This document shows, one piece after another, positions 53,716 to 62,478 of a stretch of 64,000 nucleotides of DNA (the first letter of the stretch is position 1; every line of letters begins with the position of its first letter). A program made the translations under genes and the position numbers. The DNA comes from Roseovarius gaetbuli. Lineage in GTDB: Bacteria > Pseudomonadota > Alphaproteobacteria > Rhodobacterales > Rhodobacteraceae. The stretch is from assembly GCF_900172365.1 (NCBI RefSeq), contig NZ_FWFJ01000018.1, positions 1 to 64,000 of the forward strand. Reading direction: 5' to 3'. Under the pieces are notes generated by a model that ran no database searches, had not been told where the DNA came from, and worked only from the letters and a program-made list of their open reading frames with translations.

Positions 53716-54864
53716 CTAGCGCGCAAGCGACAGCAAACCGCCGGGCTGTCGGGTGATATGCCCGTCAAGCTCGAGGTCCAAAAGCACCGGCGCCACCGAG
53801 CGGGCCGGGGCCGAGAGGTCGCGAATAAGCTGATCTTCGGCAAGAGGCGACGGGCCGAGACGGCGCAAAATCTGGTCATGCAGGGCAGCGGTTTCGCGCA
53901 GGCTTCGCTCTGGCGGCGCTTTTTGCGGCACCTCAAGCGGCAGGTCGGGCTGAACCTCTGGGGCCTGAACTTCGGGCAGGGCGTCGATGATATCGGCGGC
54001 GTTGCGCACCAGATGCGCGCCGTCGCGGATCAGCATATTGCACCCGCTGGCGCGCGCATCAAAGGGGTGTCCCGGCACGGCCATAACCTCGCGCCCCTGA
54101 TCAAGGGCATTGCGCGCCGTGATAAGCGAGCCGGATTTCGCGGCGGCCTCGACCACCACGACCGCCTGCGCCATGCCGCTGATAAGACGGTTGCGGCTTG
54201 GAAAATGGCGCGCTTGCGGGATAAGGCCGATGGGTTGCTCCGAGACGCGCACGCCTGTTTCGGCGATCTGATGTGCAAGCCGGGTGTTCTCGGCCGGATA
54301 GATGACATCAACCCCGCCAGCCATCACCGCGACAGTGCCGCCTTCTAGGCTGGCCAGATGCGCGGCGGTATCGACGCCGCGCGCAAGGCCCGAGGTGATG
54401 ACAAAGCCGCGAGCCGCAAGGTCAGCCGCCAGCGATTTGGCCATCCGAGTGCCAAGCGACGAGGCATTGCGTGCGCCCACTAGCCCGATCATCGGGCGTT
54501 GCAGAATGCTGCTATCGCCGATGCACCAAAGCAGCGGGGGCGCATCCGATATCTGTTTCAGAAATTCGGGATAATCCGCATGCCTGCAGGAGATCAACCG
54601 CGCCCCCGCTGCCTTGCCTGCGCGCAGCTCGGCCTCGATCACGCCAAGAGGGCAGATTTTGTAATCCTCGACGCCTGCGTCACGGGCGACGCCCGGCAGG
54701 GCGTCAATCGCCGCATCGGCGCTGCCGTGTTCGGACATGAGGCGGTGAAAGGTTGCCGGGCCAACCCGGCGAGAGCGCAAGAGGCGAAGCCACGAGACCC
54801 GATCATCTTCCGTGGTGGGTGGGAGTGGGGGGTGAGTGGAAGGATGTGTTTCCTCGGACATCAT
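53716..54864 (-). CDS. dprA: DNA-processing protein DprA
   Basis: A 382-residue protein that loads RecA on incoming single-stranded DNA during transformation. An N-terminal helical/SAM-like part (about 20-75), the Rossmann core (about 95-300; IGLVGARNASSLGTRMAKSLAADLAARGFVITSGLARGVDTAAH, MAGGVDVIYPAENTRL, FPSRNRLISGMAQAVVVVEAAAKSGSLITA) and a C-terminal winged helix (about 320-380). Starts at 54864 or 54861. A CtrA-like box precedes it. In related bacteria dprA belongs to the CtrA regulon that also serves gene transfer agents. Confidence 0.94.
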   Translation of the reverse strand: MMSEETHPSTHPPLPPTTEDDRVSWLRLLRSRRVGPATFHRLMSEHGSADAAIDALPGVARDAGVEDYKICPLGVIEAELRAGKAAGARLISCRHADYPEFLKQISDAPPLLWCIGDSSILQRPMIGLVGARNASSLGTRMAKSLAADLAARGFVITSGLARGVDTAAHLASLEGGTVAVMAGGVDVIYPAENTRLAHQIAETGVRVSEQPIGLIPQARHFPSRNRLISGMAQAVVVVEAAAKSGSLITARNALDQGREVMAVPGHPFDARASGCNMLIRDGAHLVRNAADIIDALPEVQAPEVQPDLPLEVPQKAPPERSLRETAALHDQILRRLGPSPLAEDQLIRDLSAPARSVAPVLLDLELDGHITRQPGGLLSLAR

Positions 54865-54906
54865 GGCCTCGCCTTCTTGCTGTATTCAGTAGTAGGGCGC
54901 GGATGG

Positions 54907-54922
54907 TTAACGGGCAGTAAAC
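54907..54922 (-). promoter_or_regulatory. Candidate CtrA box upstream of dprA
   Basis: In the dprA direction it reads TTTA-CTGCCCG-TTAAC. The CtrA consensus is TTAA-N7-TTAAC, so one half-site has a single mismatch. It lies 43-58 bases before the start codon, where a regulator could overlap the -35 region. Confidence 0.45.
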
Positions 54923-55193
54923 CAAGGACGTTAAAAAGGAAGGTCTTGCGAAAACGAGGTTAAGTATCGGAATTATAATGAAATAATAATTGAAATTACA
55001 GATTTGAACCCTTCAAACAGGTCCGCCGCCCGTGTTTTTCTGGGCGGGTATTGTGAAATGAGTATTTGAAGAACGGTGAATTCGGGCAGTGCGACAGGCT
55101 GTGCATCGCGTCACGCCGCGTCTAGCCTATCTTGGAATACGGCATGCGCGTGAGCGCATTCCGCTGGATCAGACCGGTTGGGTGCGCCGTTCG
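54923..55193. other. Gene-free AT-rich interval between dprA and tldD
   Basis: I see no gene here. It has an AT-rich core (54961-55005), a CCGCCC/GGGCGG hairpin (55026-55047) and one copy of the dispersed GTATTTG..GAACGGTGAA repeat tail (55060-55080). No tRNA fold was recognised. Confidence 0.6.
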
Positions 55194-56618
55194 CTAGCTG
55201 GTGGCCGATCCGCCAACCGTCAAACCGCCGATCAAAACCGTCGGCTGGCCCACGCCCACAGGCACCCATTGGCCCTGTTTGCCGCAATTTCCCATGCCGG
55301 GATCAAGCGCCATGTCATTGCCAAGCGCGCGAATCTGGTTGAGGGCGGTCGCGCCGTCACCAATCAGGGTGGCGCCCTTGACCGGGGCGCCGATCTTGCC
55401 GTTTTTCACGCGGTAGGCCTCGGTACAGCTGAACACGAACTTGCCATTGGTGATGTCGACCTGCCCGCCGCCAAAGCCAACGGCATAGATGCCGTCCTTG
55501 AGCTCGGCCACAAGATCGTCGGGCTCGGCCTCGCCGCCAAGCATATAGGTGTTGGTCATCCGCGGCATCGGCGCATGGGCGTAGCTTTCGCGCCGCCCGT
55601 TCCCGGTGGGCGCAACCCCCATCAGGCGGGCGTTCTGGCGGTCCTGCATATAGCCGACCAAAATCCCGTCCTCAATCAGCACGTTCTTACCTGACGGCGT
55701 GCCCTCATCGTCAAAGGTGATGCTGCCGCGCCGATCCGGGATCGTGCCATCATCCAGCACCGTCACGCCCGGCGCCGCAATCCGCTGGCCCATCAGCCCC
55801 GCAAAGGCCGAGCTGCCCTTGCGGTTGAAATCGCCCTCAAGCCCATGGCCGATCGCCTCATGCAGCAAAATGCCCGGCCAGCCGGGGCCAAGCACCACAT
55901 CCATCACGCCCGCAGGCGCAGGCTCGGCGCGCAGGTTCACAAGCGCGATGCGCAGCGCTTCGCGGGTCTTGGCCTGCCAATCGGCGGGATCAAGCATACC
56001 ATCAAGGCCCACGCGCCCGCCACCGCCCGCGCTGCCTTGTTCGCGCCGACCCTGGTCATCGACGATGATCGAGACATTGACCCGCGTCATCGGGCGTGTG
56101 TCGCTGACCTCGGTGCCATCTGGGCGCAGGATCGTGACCTCTTGCAAAGATGCCGCAATCGAGGCCGAGACCTGTACCACGCGGGCATCAAGATCGCGGG
56201 CGAAGGCGTCAATCTCGCGCAGGGTCTCAAGCTTGACCGGAAAGCTTGCCCCGGCAATCGGATCGGCATCCGTATAAAGGCGGCGGTTGGTCTGCGCGGG
56301 CGCCGCGGCCAGCGTGCCGCCGCCTTCGCCAACCGCAAGCCGGGCGGTTTCAACCGCGCGCATCAGGGCGGAGTCGTTGACCTCGGAGGAATGTGCATAG
56401 CCCGTGACCTCGCCGCGCACGGCCCGCAGCCCGAAGCCTTCGGAGGCGTCATAAGAGGCGGTCTTGACGCGACCATCGTCAAAAAGAAGGCCCTCGGAGC
56501 GGTGCCGCTCAAGAAAAAGCTCGCCATCATCGGCGCCTCTGGTGGCCTCTTGCAGGTGGCTCAGCGCCGTGTCGCGGTCAAGAAGGCTGTCGAATGGGCG
56601 AAAAGGGGTATCGGTCAT
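55194..56618 (-). CDS. tldD: Metalloprotease TldD
   Basis: A 474-residue TldD/PmbA-family protein. The zinc motif HEAIGH spans about 253-258 (LLHEAIGHGLEGD), with the third Cys ligand in the C-terminal part (FVFSCTEAYRV). TldD and TldE (PmbA) degrade unfolded peptides and mature some RiPP antibiotics and CcdA antitoxin. The partner tldE is not in this window. The gene diverges from ctaC; the FNR-type box lies 47 bases from its start codon. Confidence 0.94.
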   Translation of the reverse strand: MTDTPFRPFDSLLDRDTALSHLQEATRGADDGELFLERHRSEGLLFDDGRVKTASYDASEGFGLRAVRGEVTGYAHSSEVNDSALMRAVETARLAVGEGGGTLAAAPAQTNRRLYTDADPIAGASFPVKLETLREIDAFARDLDARVVQVSASIAASLQEVTILRPDGTEVSDTRPMTRVNVSIIVDDQGRREQGSAGGGGRVGLDGMLDPADWQAKTREALRIALVNLRAEPAPAGVMDVVLGPGWPGILLHEAIGHGLEGDFNRKGSSAFAGLMGQRIAAPGVTVLDDGTIPDRRGSITFDDEGTPSGKNVLIEDGILVGYMQDRQNARLMGVAPTGNGRRESYAHAPMPRMTNTYMLGGEAEPDDLVAELKDGIYAVGFGGGQVDITNGKFVFSCTEAYRVKNGKIGAPVKGATLIGDGATALNQIRALGNDMALDPGMGNCGKQGQWVPVGVGQPTVLIGGLTVGGSATS

Positions 56619-56664
56619 GGCGAAATTTGTCCTATATAGCGGCGTTAAGACGGTGGCGATTAAT

Positions 56665-56678
56665 TTGATCTAAATCAA
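56665..56678. promoter_or_regulatory. Perfect FNR/FnrL-type box between tldD and ctaC
   Basis: TTGAT-CTAA-ATCAA matches the FNR consensus TTGAT-N4-ATCAA at all ten conserved positions. It is 146 bases before the ctaC start and 47 before the tldD start. FnrL is the oxygen-sensing Fe-S regulator of Rhodobacterales. The interval 56619-56823 holds no gene. Confidence 0.75.
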
Positions 56679-56823
56679 AAAAGCGTCCGTTTGCCGCAAT
56701 GGTCTTTCTTGTCGTCTGGTGCAGAATATGGTTTTAGACGGCACTGAGACAATGGGATTCCGCCTTTGGGTGGGTCGACCCGTACAAAGATATATGAACC
56801 GCTTCAACCGATCAGGGGTTAAA

Positions 56824-57708
56824 ATGCGACTAACTTCAAGCCTTATGGCCGTTCTGGCCGCCCTTTCCGCCCTTCCTGCCATGGCGCAGGAGGGTCTAGA
56901 GATCGTCGGCAAACCCACAGATGGCGAGATGGGGTTCCAACCCGCCGCGACCGAGCTGGCCCGCGATCTGCAATGGCTCGACGGGATGATCAACGTGATC
57001 ATCATCGCCATCGTGCTTTTCGTGACCGTGCTTCTTGCGATCGTGGCCGTGCGTTATAACCGCCGCGCGAACGCAACCTCGGCGACCTTCACCCACAATT
57101 CCCCGGTCGAGATCGCCTGGACGATCATCCCGATTGTCATCCTGGTGTTCATTGGGGCGTTTTCGCTTCCCATTCTGTTCAAGCAACAGGAAATTCCCGA
57201 CGGCGAAGTGCACATCAAGGTCACCGGCTATCAGTGGTACTGGGGATATGAATATACCGACCATGATTTCGGCTTTGACAGCTACATGATCGGCGCGCCG
57301 GCCACCGGTGGTGAAAACCGTATGAGCCCCGAGGTCGAGGCGCAGCTTGTCGAAGCGGGTTACAGCAAGGATGAATTCCTTCTGGCCACCGACACATCGG
57401 TTGTCGTTCCGGTCAACAAGGTTGTCGTCATGCAGCTGACAGGCGCAGATGTGATCCACAGCTGGACCATCCCCGCCTTTGGCGTGAAGCAGGATGCGGT
57501 TCCCGGCCGCCTGAGCCAGCTTTGGTTCAAGGCCGAGAAAGAAGGCATCTATTTTGGTCAGTGTTCCGAGCTTTGCGGTCAGTCGCATGCCTACATGCCG
57601 ATCACCGTCAAGGTGGTGAGCGAAGCCGAATATGAAAAGTGGCTTGAGGGCGCGATCGAGGAATATGCCGGTACGCCGCGCTCGGTTAACGTGGCTTCGG
57701 CCAACTAA
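56824..57708 (+). CDS. ctaC: Cytochrome c oxidase subunit II
   Basis: A 294-residue subunit of the aa3 oxidase. Signal peptide (ending LPAMAQ), two membrane helices (about 50-75, 95-115) and a periplasmic cupredoxin domain. Electron-entry/CuA residues: YQWYWGYEY aromatic stretch; His in DVIHSWTIPAFGVK; CSELCGQSHAYMP with both Cys, His and Met. I chose ATG 56824 (AGGGG site) over an ATG 33 bases upstream, since it gives a normal signal. First gene of the cta operon; no subunit I gene here. Confidence 0.95.
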   Translation: MRLTSSLMAVLAALSALPAMAQEGLEIVGKPTDGEMGFQPAATELARDLQWLDGMINVIIIAIVLFVTVLLAIVAVRYNRRANATSATFTHNSPVEIAWTIIPIVILVFIGAFSLPILFKQQEIPDGEVHIKVTGYQWYWGYEYTDHDFGFDSYMIGAPATGGENRMSPEVEAQLVEAGYSKDEFLLATDTSVVVPVNKVVVMQLTGADVIHSWTIPAFGVKQDAVPGRLSQLWFKAEKEGIYFGQCSELCGQSHAYMPITVKVVSEAEYEKWLEGAIEEYAGTPRSVNVASAN

Positions 57709-57716
57709 GCCTAAAG

Positions 57717-57741
57717 GACTGCGCGCACCCTGCGCGCAGTC
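57717..57741 (+). terminator. Perfect 11-bp hairpin between ctaC and ctaB
   Basis: GACTGCGCGCA (57717-57727) / TGCGCGCAGTC (57731-57741) with a 3-base loop and no T-run. More likely an mRNA stabiliser or partial barrier that favours the structural subunit over assembly factors. Confidence 0.5.
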
Positions 57742-57779
57742 TCCCCAAATGTGACCCTCAGGGGCCAGCGGAGAGCCAG

Positions 57780-58736
57780 ATGAGCGACGCGACCATCAAC
57801 ACCAGCACCACCACCCAGACGGCGCAGCCCGGCGAGGCCGAGTTCGGCGATTTCTTCGCCCTGCTCAAGCCGCGGGTGATGACGCTTGTTGTGTTCACTG
57901 CGTTTGTCGGTCTGCTGGCGGCTCCGGTCGGTGTGCACCCAATTGTCGGCTTGGCCGCGATCCTGTTCATTGCGGTGGGCGGCGGCGCTGCCGGTGCGCT
58001 CAACATGTGGTGGGAATCCGATATTGATTCGCTGATGAAGCGGACAAGCAAGCGCCCGATTCCGGCCGGCAAGGTCACCCGAGACGAGGCCTTTGCCTTT
58101 GGTGTGACTCTCGCGGTGATGTCGGTCGTGATGCTCTGGCTGGCCACCAATGCGGTGGCGGCGGGCCTTCTGGCCTTTACGATCTTTTTCTACGTGGTGA
58201 TCTACACTATCGGCCTCAAGCGCTGGACCCCGCAGAATATCGTCATCGGTGGCGCGGCAGGGGCCTTTCCTCCGATGATCGGCTGGGCGGCGGCGACCGG
58301 ATCAATCAGCATAGAATCGGTGCTGATGTTCGCGCTTATCTTCATGTGGACCCCGCCGCATTTCTGGGCCTTGGCGCTTTTCATGAAAGGCGATTACCAC
58401 AAGGCCGGGGTGCCGATGCTGACCGTGACGCATGGGCGCAAATCAACACGGACACATATTTTCGTCTACACGGTGCTCTTGGCCATTCTTGCGGTTGGCG
58501 CGGCGTTTACCGGGATTGGCGGGCCGATCTATCTTGCGGTGGCATTGGTGTTCAACGCCCTGTTCCTGCGCGACGCCTATGTGATCTGGCGGCGCGACGA
58601 AGTCATGGCCGAGGCCGATGAATACCGGGTTGAGAAGAAGGCGTTCAAGCTGTCGCTGTGGTATCTTTTCGCGCATTTCACCGCAATTCTGGCCGAGGCC
58701 GCTCTGGCAGGCTTTGGGCTTGGAGGCTGGGTATGA
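57780..58736 (+). CDS. ctaB: Heme O synthase (protoheme IX farnesyltransferase)
   Basis: A 318-residue UbiA-family membrane enzyme adding a farnesyl group to heme B to make heme O, precursor of heme A. The two Asp-rich motifs are [21 protein letters not shown] and [19 protein letters not shown] region (second loop); [16 protein letters not shown] and [12 protein letters not shown] are typical. Nine membrane helices. It follows ctaC by 71 bases and overlaps the next small gene. Confidence 0.95.
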   Translation: MSDATINTSTTTQTAQPGEAEFGDFFALLKPRVMTLVVFTAFVGLLAAPVGVHPIVGLAAILFIAVGGGAAGALNMWWESDIDSLMKRTSKRPIPAGKVTRDEAFAFGVTLAVMSVVMLWLATNAVAAGLLAFTIFFYVVIYTIGLKRWTPQNIVIGGAAGAFPPMIGWAAATGSISIESVLMFALIFMWTPPHFWALALFMKGDYHKAGVPMLTVTHGRKSTRTHIFVYTVLLAILAVGAAFTGIGGPIYLAVALVFNALFLRDAYVIWRRDEVMAEADEYRVEKKAFKLSLWYLFAHFTAILAEAALAGFGLGGWV

Positions 58737-58897
58737 GCTTTCGCGAGGAACATGAACTTCACAAGCGCCGCTTTGGCCGCAATCTTGGCCTTGGTCTTGT
58801 GCTGGCGATTTTCGTGGCACTGGTGTTTGGCCTGACCATTGCCAAGGTGTCGAACAACGACTTCAAGGTTCCTGCTAAACAGGGGGCGACAAGCTGA
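58733..58897 (+). CDS. Small CoxF-like membrane protein of the cta operon
   Basis: A 54-residue protein with a charged N-terminus ([17 protein letters not shown]) and one membrane helix ([22 protein letters not shown]). Its ATG overlaps the ctaB stop by 4 bases, and its stop overlaps the ctaG start by one base. A short helix protein at this place is known in Paracoccus/Rhodobacter cta operons (coxF). Its role is in oxidase assembly by inference only. Confidence 0.8.
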   Translation: MSFREEHELHKRRFGRNLGLGLVLAIFVALVFGLTIAKVSNNDFKVPAKQGATS

Positions 58898-59481
58898 TGG
58901 CGATGGATCCGAAACTCAAAACCGTGACCCGGCTCGTGGGTGTCGTGGTGCTTATGGGGGGGCTGGCCTGGGCCTCGGTGCCGTTTTACAACTGGTTCTG
59001 CCGGGTGACCGGCTTTGGCGGCACCACCGGCGTCGCCGCCGTCGCCAGCGATACCGTGCTGGAGCAGACCATCAAGATCCGCTTTGACGGCAGCAAGGAC
59101 CGCAACATGCCATGGGAATTCAAACCGGTCGTGCATGAGATGGAATTGAAGATCGGCGAGACCGGCCTGGCCTTTTACGAGGCCTATAACCCGACCGACC
59201 GCGTTGTTGCCGGCTCTGCCGCCTATAACGTCACCCCCTACGAGGCGGGTGGGTTTTTCACCAAGATCGACTGTTTCTGCTTCACCGAACAGGTGCTGCA
59301 ACCCGGCGAGCGGGTGCAGATGCCGGTGACGTTTTACGTCGACCCCGAAATCGTAACAGACAGGGACGCAAAATACGTGCATACGATCACCCTGTCCTAT
59401 ACGTTCTACGAAATTGATCTGCCCGAAGAGACCCAAGCGGCGCTTGTGCAGAGCAACAAAACCGATACACAATTGAACTGA
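58897..59481 (+). CDS. ctaG: Cytochrome c oxidase assembly protein CtaG/Cox11
   Basis: A 194-residue periplasmic copper chaperone that helps deliver Cu to the CuB site of subunit I. One N-terminal membrane helix (about 12-30), an [15 protein letters not shown] stretch with a conserved Cys, and a beta-domain with the copper-binding CFCF motif in [10 protein letters not shown]. It ends [19 protein letters not shown]. It starts by a one-base overlap with the small CoxF-like gene. Confidence 0.95.
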   Translation: MAMDPKLKTVTRLVGVVVLMGGLAWASVPFYNWFCRVTGFGGTTGVAAVASDTVLEQTIKIRFDGSKDRNMPWEFKPVVHEMELKIGETGLAFYEAYNPTDRVVAGSAAYNVTPYEAGGFFTKIDCFCFTEQVLQPGERVQMPVTFYVDPEIVTDRDAKYVHTITLSYTFYEIDLPEETQAALVQSNKTDTQLN

Positions 59482-59506
59482 GCCTTCGACGAGGGAAAAT
59501 ACAAAG

Positions 59507-60307
59507 ATGGCACACGAAAAAAATCACGACTATCACATTCTGCCCCCCTCCCTCTGGCCGCTTCTCGGCTCTTTGGCGGGGTTCGTCATGCTGTTCGGCG
59601 CGGTCCTTTTCTTCCACGACCATGGTCCGTGGATGCTTTTGGCCGGGGTTGTCGGCGTTGTTTACGTCATGTTCGGCTGGTGGGCCGATGTGGTGAACGA
59701 AGGCGAGACCGGCGATCACACACCGGTCGTGCGGATCGGCCTGCGCTATGGCTTCATGATGTTCATCATGTCCGAAGTCATGTTCTTCGCCGCATGGTTC
59801 TGGAGCTTCTTCAAGCACGCAATGTACCCGATGGGCCCGCAAAGCCCGCTGGTTGATGGTGTCTGGCCGCCGGCTGGCATCGAGACTTTTGACCCCTGGC
59901 ATCTGCCGCTGATCAACACGCTGATCCTGCTGTGCTCTGGCTGTGCCGCCACATGGGCGCACCACGCGCTTGTGCATGACAACAACCGCAAAGACATGAA
60001 GTGGGGGCTTATCCTTGCGATTGCCCTTGGTGCGCTCTTCACCGTGTTTCAGGTCTATGAATATGGCCATGCGGCCTTTGGCTTCTCGGGCAACATCTAT
60101 GGCGCCAACTTCTTCATGGCGACCGGCTTTCACGGTGCGCATGTGGTCATCGGCACGATCTTCCTTTTCGTCTGCCTGATCCGTCTTCAGCGTGGTCATT
60201 TCACCCCCGAACAGCATGTCGGTTTCGAGGCGGCAGCCTGGTACTGGCACTTCGTTGATGTGGTCTGGTTGTTCCTGTTCGCCGCGATCTATATCTGGGG
60301 CGGCTAA
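59507..60307 (+). CDS. ctaE: Cytochrome c oxidase subunit III
   Basis: A 266-residue subunit with seven membrane helices. It starts [21 protein letters not shown] and has the conserved [39 protein letters not shown] (His/Asp proton-region residues) and [19 protein letters not shown] end. It follows ctaG by 25 bases with a GAGGG site. It is followed by a hairpin terminator, so downstream genes may be expressed at a lower level. Confidence 0.97.
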   Translation: MAHEKNHDYHILPPSLWPLLGSLAGFVMLFGAVLFFHDHGPWMLLAGVVGVVYVMFGWWADVVNEGETGDHTPVVRIGLRYGFMMFIMSEVMFFAAWFWSFFKHAMYPMGPQSPLVDGVWPPAGIETFDPWHLPLINTLILLCSGCAATWAHHALVHDNNRKDMKWGLILAIALGALFTVFQVYEYGHAAFGFSGNIYGANFFMATGFHGAHVVIGTIFLFVCLIRLQRGHFTPEQHVGFEAAAWYWHFVDVVWLFLFAAIYIWGG

Positions 60308-60364
60308 GCCAAACAGTCGGCGCGGAATGTGGTTGAACAATCCGCGCGGAACGGCAAAACATCA

Positions 60365-60390
60365 AGGCGCGCACGAGGGTGCGCGCTTTT
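60365..60390 (+). terminator. Intrinsic terminator after ctaE
   Basis: GCGCGCAC (60367-60374) / GTGCGCGC (60379-60386) with a GAGG loop and four T. Only 20 bases before the SURF1 start, so it may act as a partial terminator in the operon. Confidence 0.75.
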
Positions 60391-60409
60391 CCTTTGACGG
60401 AGGCCCGCG

Positions 60410-61093
60410 GTGCGCCGCTATATCATTCCTGTGATCTTTGGCCTGGCTGGCGCTGCGGTGCTTGTCGCCCTCGGCAGTTGGCAGCTTGACCGGCTGGCCT
60501 GGAAAGAGGCGATCCTTGCCGATATCCGCGCCCAGATTTCCGCCCCCCCGACCGAGATTCCTGAAACGCCGAGCATCGACGATCACCGCTATCTTCCGGT
60601 GCAGGTCAGCGGCACGGTCGGCGACACGGCCCTGCGCGTGCTTGTCAGCCAGAAACAGATCGGCGCGGGATATCGCCTGATTTCCGCCTTTGATACCGGC
60701 GCGCGCCGGGTTCTCTTGGATCGTGGTTTCATCTCGGTGAACGATCCGCTCCCGGCCCCGCCCGTGGGTATTATCGAGGTCACGGGTAACCTGCATTGGC
60801 CCGACGAGCGGCTAAGCTCGACGCCGGAAAACGACGTTGCCAAAAATATCTGGTTCGCGCGCGATCTTGCGCCGATGGCCGAGATCCTCAAGACTGAACC
60901 GATCTTGGTGGTCGCGCGCAAGATCTCGGTCTCCGAGCCGGGCCTTGCGCCGCTGCCGCTGGACATAAGCGGCATTCCGAACGATCACCTCAACTATGCA
61001 ATTACGTGGTATTCGCTGGCCGTTATCTGGCTGATGATGACCGGGTTTTTCCTGTGGCGGATGCGGCAGGCAGAGAAAGGCAAAACGACGTGA
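60410..61093 (+). CDS. SURF1 family protein
   Basis: A 227-residue inner-membrane protein with an N-terminal helix (about 5-22) and a C-terminal one (about 196-217) around a periplasmic domain; SWQLDRLAWKEA, ISAFDTGARRVLLDRGFI and LNYAITWYSLAVIWL are SURF1 motifs. It aids heme A insertion into subunit I. It starts with GTG (GGAGG site, 6-7 bases), and its stop overlaps the thrC GTG. Confidence 0.93.
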   Translation: MRRYIIPVIFGLAGAAVLVALGSWQLDRLAWKEAILADIRAQISAPPTEIPETPSIDDHRYLPVQVSGTVGDTALRVLVSQKQIGAGYRLISAFDTGARRVLLDRGFISVNDPLPAPPVGIIEVTGNLHWPDERLSSTPENDVAKNIWFARDLAPMAEILKTEPILVVARKISVSEPGLAPLPLDISGIPNDHLNYAITWYSLAVIWLMMTGFFLWRMRQAEKGKTT

Positions 61094-62478
61094 AATATAT
61101 CTCGACACGGGGCAATGCGCCCACGCTCAGCTTTGAAGAGGCGATGTTGACCGGGCTTGCGCGCGATGGCGGCCTTTATCTGCCCGAATCGATCCCGGAA
61201 ATGAGCCCGGCTGATATCCGCGCGCTTGAGGGACAAAGCTATGAAGAGGTCGCCTTTCGCGTGATGCGCCCGTTTCTGGGCGATGCTTTCACCGACGCCG
61301 AGTTTCGCGGCATCATCTCGCGCGCCTATGCCGGGTTTGGCCACGCGGCGCGCGCGCCTTTGAAACAGCTTGATAGCGGGCATTTCCTGCTCGAACTGTT
61401 TCACGGCCCGACGCTCGCCTTCAAGGATTTCGCGATGCAGCTGATTGGCCAGCTGTTCGAATTTTCTCTCAAGCGGTCTGGCAAGCGCGTGTGCATCGTC
61501 GGCGCCACCAGCGGCGATACCGGGTCAGCGGCGATCGAGGCGTTTCGCGGGCTTGATGCGGTGGATGTATTTGTCCTTTACCCGCATGGCCGCGTCTCCG
61601 AGGTGCAGCGCCGTCAGATGACAACTCCGTCTGAGGGCAACGTGCATGCGCTCGCCATCGACGGGCATTTCGACGACGCGCAGGCGCGGGTCAAGGATAT
61701 GTTCAACGATTTCGAGTTCCGCGATGCGGTCGGCCTTGCCGGCGTCAATAGCATCAACTGGGCGCGGGTTCTGGCGCAGGTGGTCTATTACTTTACTGCC
61801 GCCGTGTCGCTTGGCGCGCCGGATCGCAAGGTAAGCTTTACGGTGCCGACCGGCAATTTTGGCGATGTCTTCGCGGGCTTTATTGCGCGCCGCATGGGCC
61901 TGCCGATTGACCGGCTTGTGGTGGCGACCAATCAAAACGACATCCTGCATCGCTGTCTCTCGACCAGCGAATACAAGCCCGACGGCGTGATCCCCTCGAT
62001 CAGCCCGTCGATGGATATTCAGGTCAGTTCGAATTTCGAGCGCGCGCTTTATTACGCTTACGGCGAAGATGGTGGCGCGGTCGCTCAATTGATGGACGAG
62101 CTTAAGGCCGGTGGTTTTTCCGTGAGCCAGGGCGCCTTGCAGGCGTTGCGCGAAACCTTTGATTCGGGGCGCTGTGACGAGAATGAGACCCGCGCCACGA
62201 TTTCGCGCACCTGGGCCGGAACCGGCGAATTGCTCTGCCCGCATTCCGCCGTCGGTGTGCATGTCGCCGAGACCATGCGCCAGACCGGCGTGCCGATGAT
62301 CACGCTGGCCACCGCCCATCCGGCGAAGTTTCCCGACGCTGTGCAAGAGGCCTCGGGTCAGCACGCGCCCCTGCCGGAACGCATGGCCGATCTTTACGAC
62401 CGCCCAGAGCGCTTGACGCGGGTGGCCAACGACCTGAGCGCCATCGAAACCCTTATCAAGGAACGGATCGCCCATTGA
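61090..62478 (+). CDS. thrC: Threonine synthase
   Basis: A 462-residue PLP enzyme making threonine from O-phosphohomoserine. It starts VKYISTRGNAPTLSFEEAMLTGLARDGGLYLPE; the PLP Lys is in PTLAFKDFAMQLIG (about residue 115), the SGDTGSAAIEAF phosphate loop and FTVPTGNFGDVFAG follow. The GTG start at 61090 overlaps the SURF1 stop (GTGA). The stop overlaps the next gene's TTG. Coupling with oxidase assembly seems positional, not functional. Confidence 0.96.
   Translation: MKYISTRGNAPTLSFEEAMLTGLARDGGLYLPESIPEMSPADIRALEGQSYEEVAFRVMRPFLGDAFTDAEFRGIISRAYAGFGHAARAPLKQLDSGHFLLELFHGPTLAFKDFAMQLIGQLFEFSLKRSGKRVCIVGATSGDTGSAAIEAFRGLDAVDVFVLYPHGRVSEVQRRQMTTPSEGNVHALAIDGHFDDAQARVKDMFNDFEFRDAVGLAGVNSINWARVLAQVVYYFTAAVSLGAPDRKVSFTVPTGNFGDVFAGFIARRMGLPIDRLVVATNQNDILHRCLSTSEYKPDGVIPSISPSMDIQVSSNFERALYYAYGEDGGAVAQLMDELKAGGFSVSQGALQALRETFDSGRCDENETRATISRTWAGTGELLCPHSAVGVHVAETMRQTGVPMITLATAHPAKFPDAVQEASGQHAPLPERMADLYDRPERLTRVANDLSAIETLIKERIAH

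Noticed and set aside
54865-55193. Possible tRNA or small gene in the dprA-tldD gap
   Set aside because: No cloverleaf, T-loop or CCA-like end was recognised, and short open frames there lack ribosome sites and motifs.
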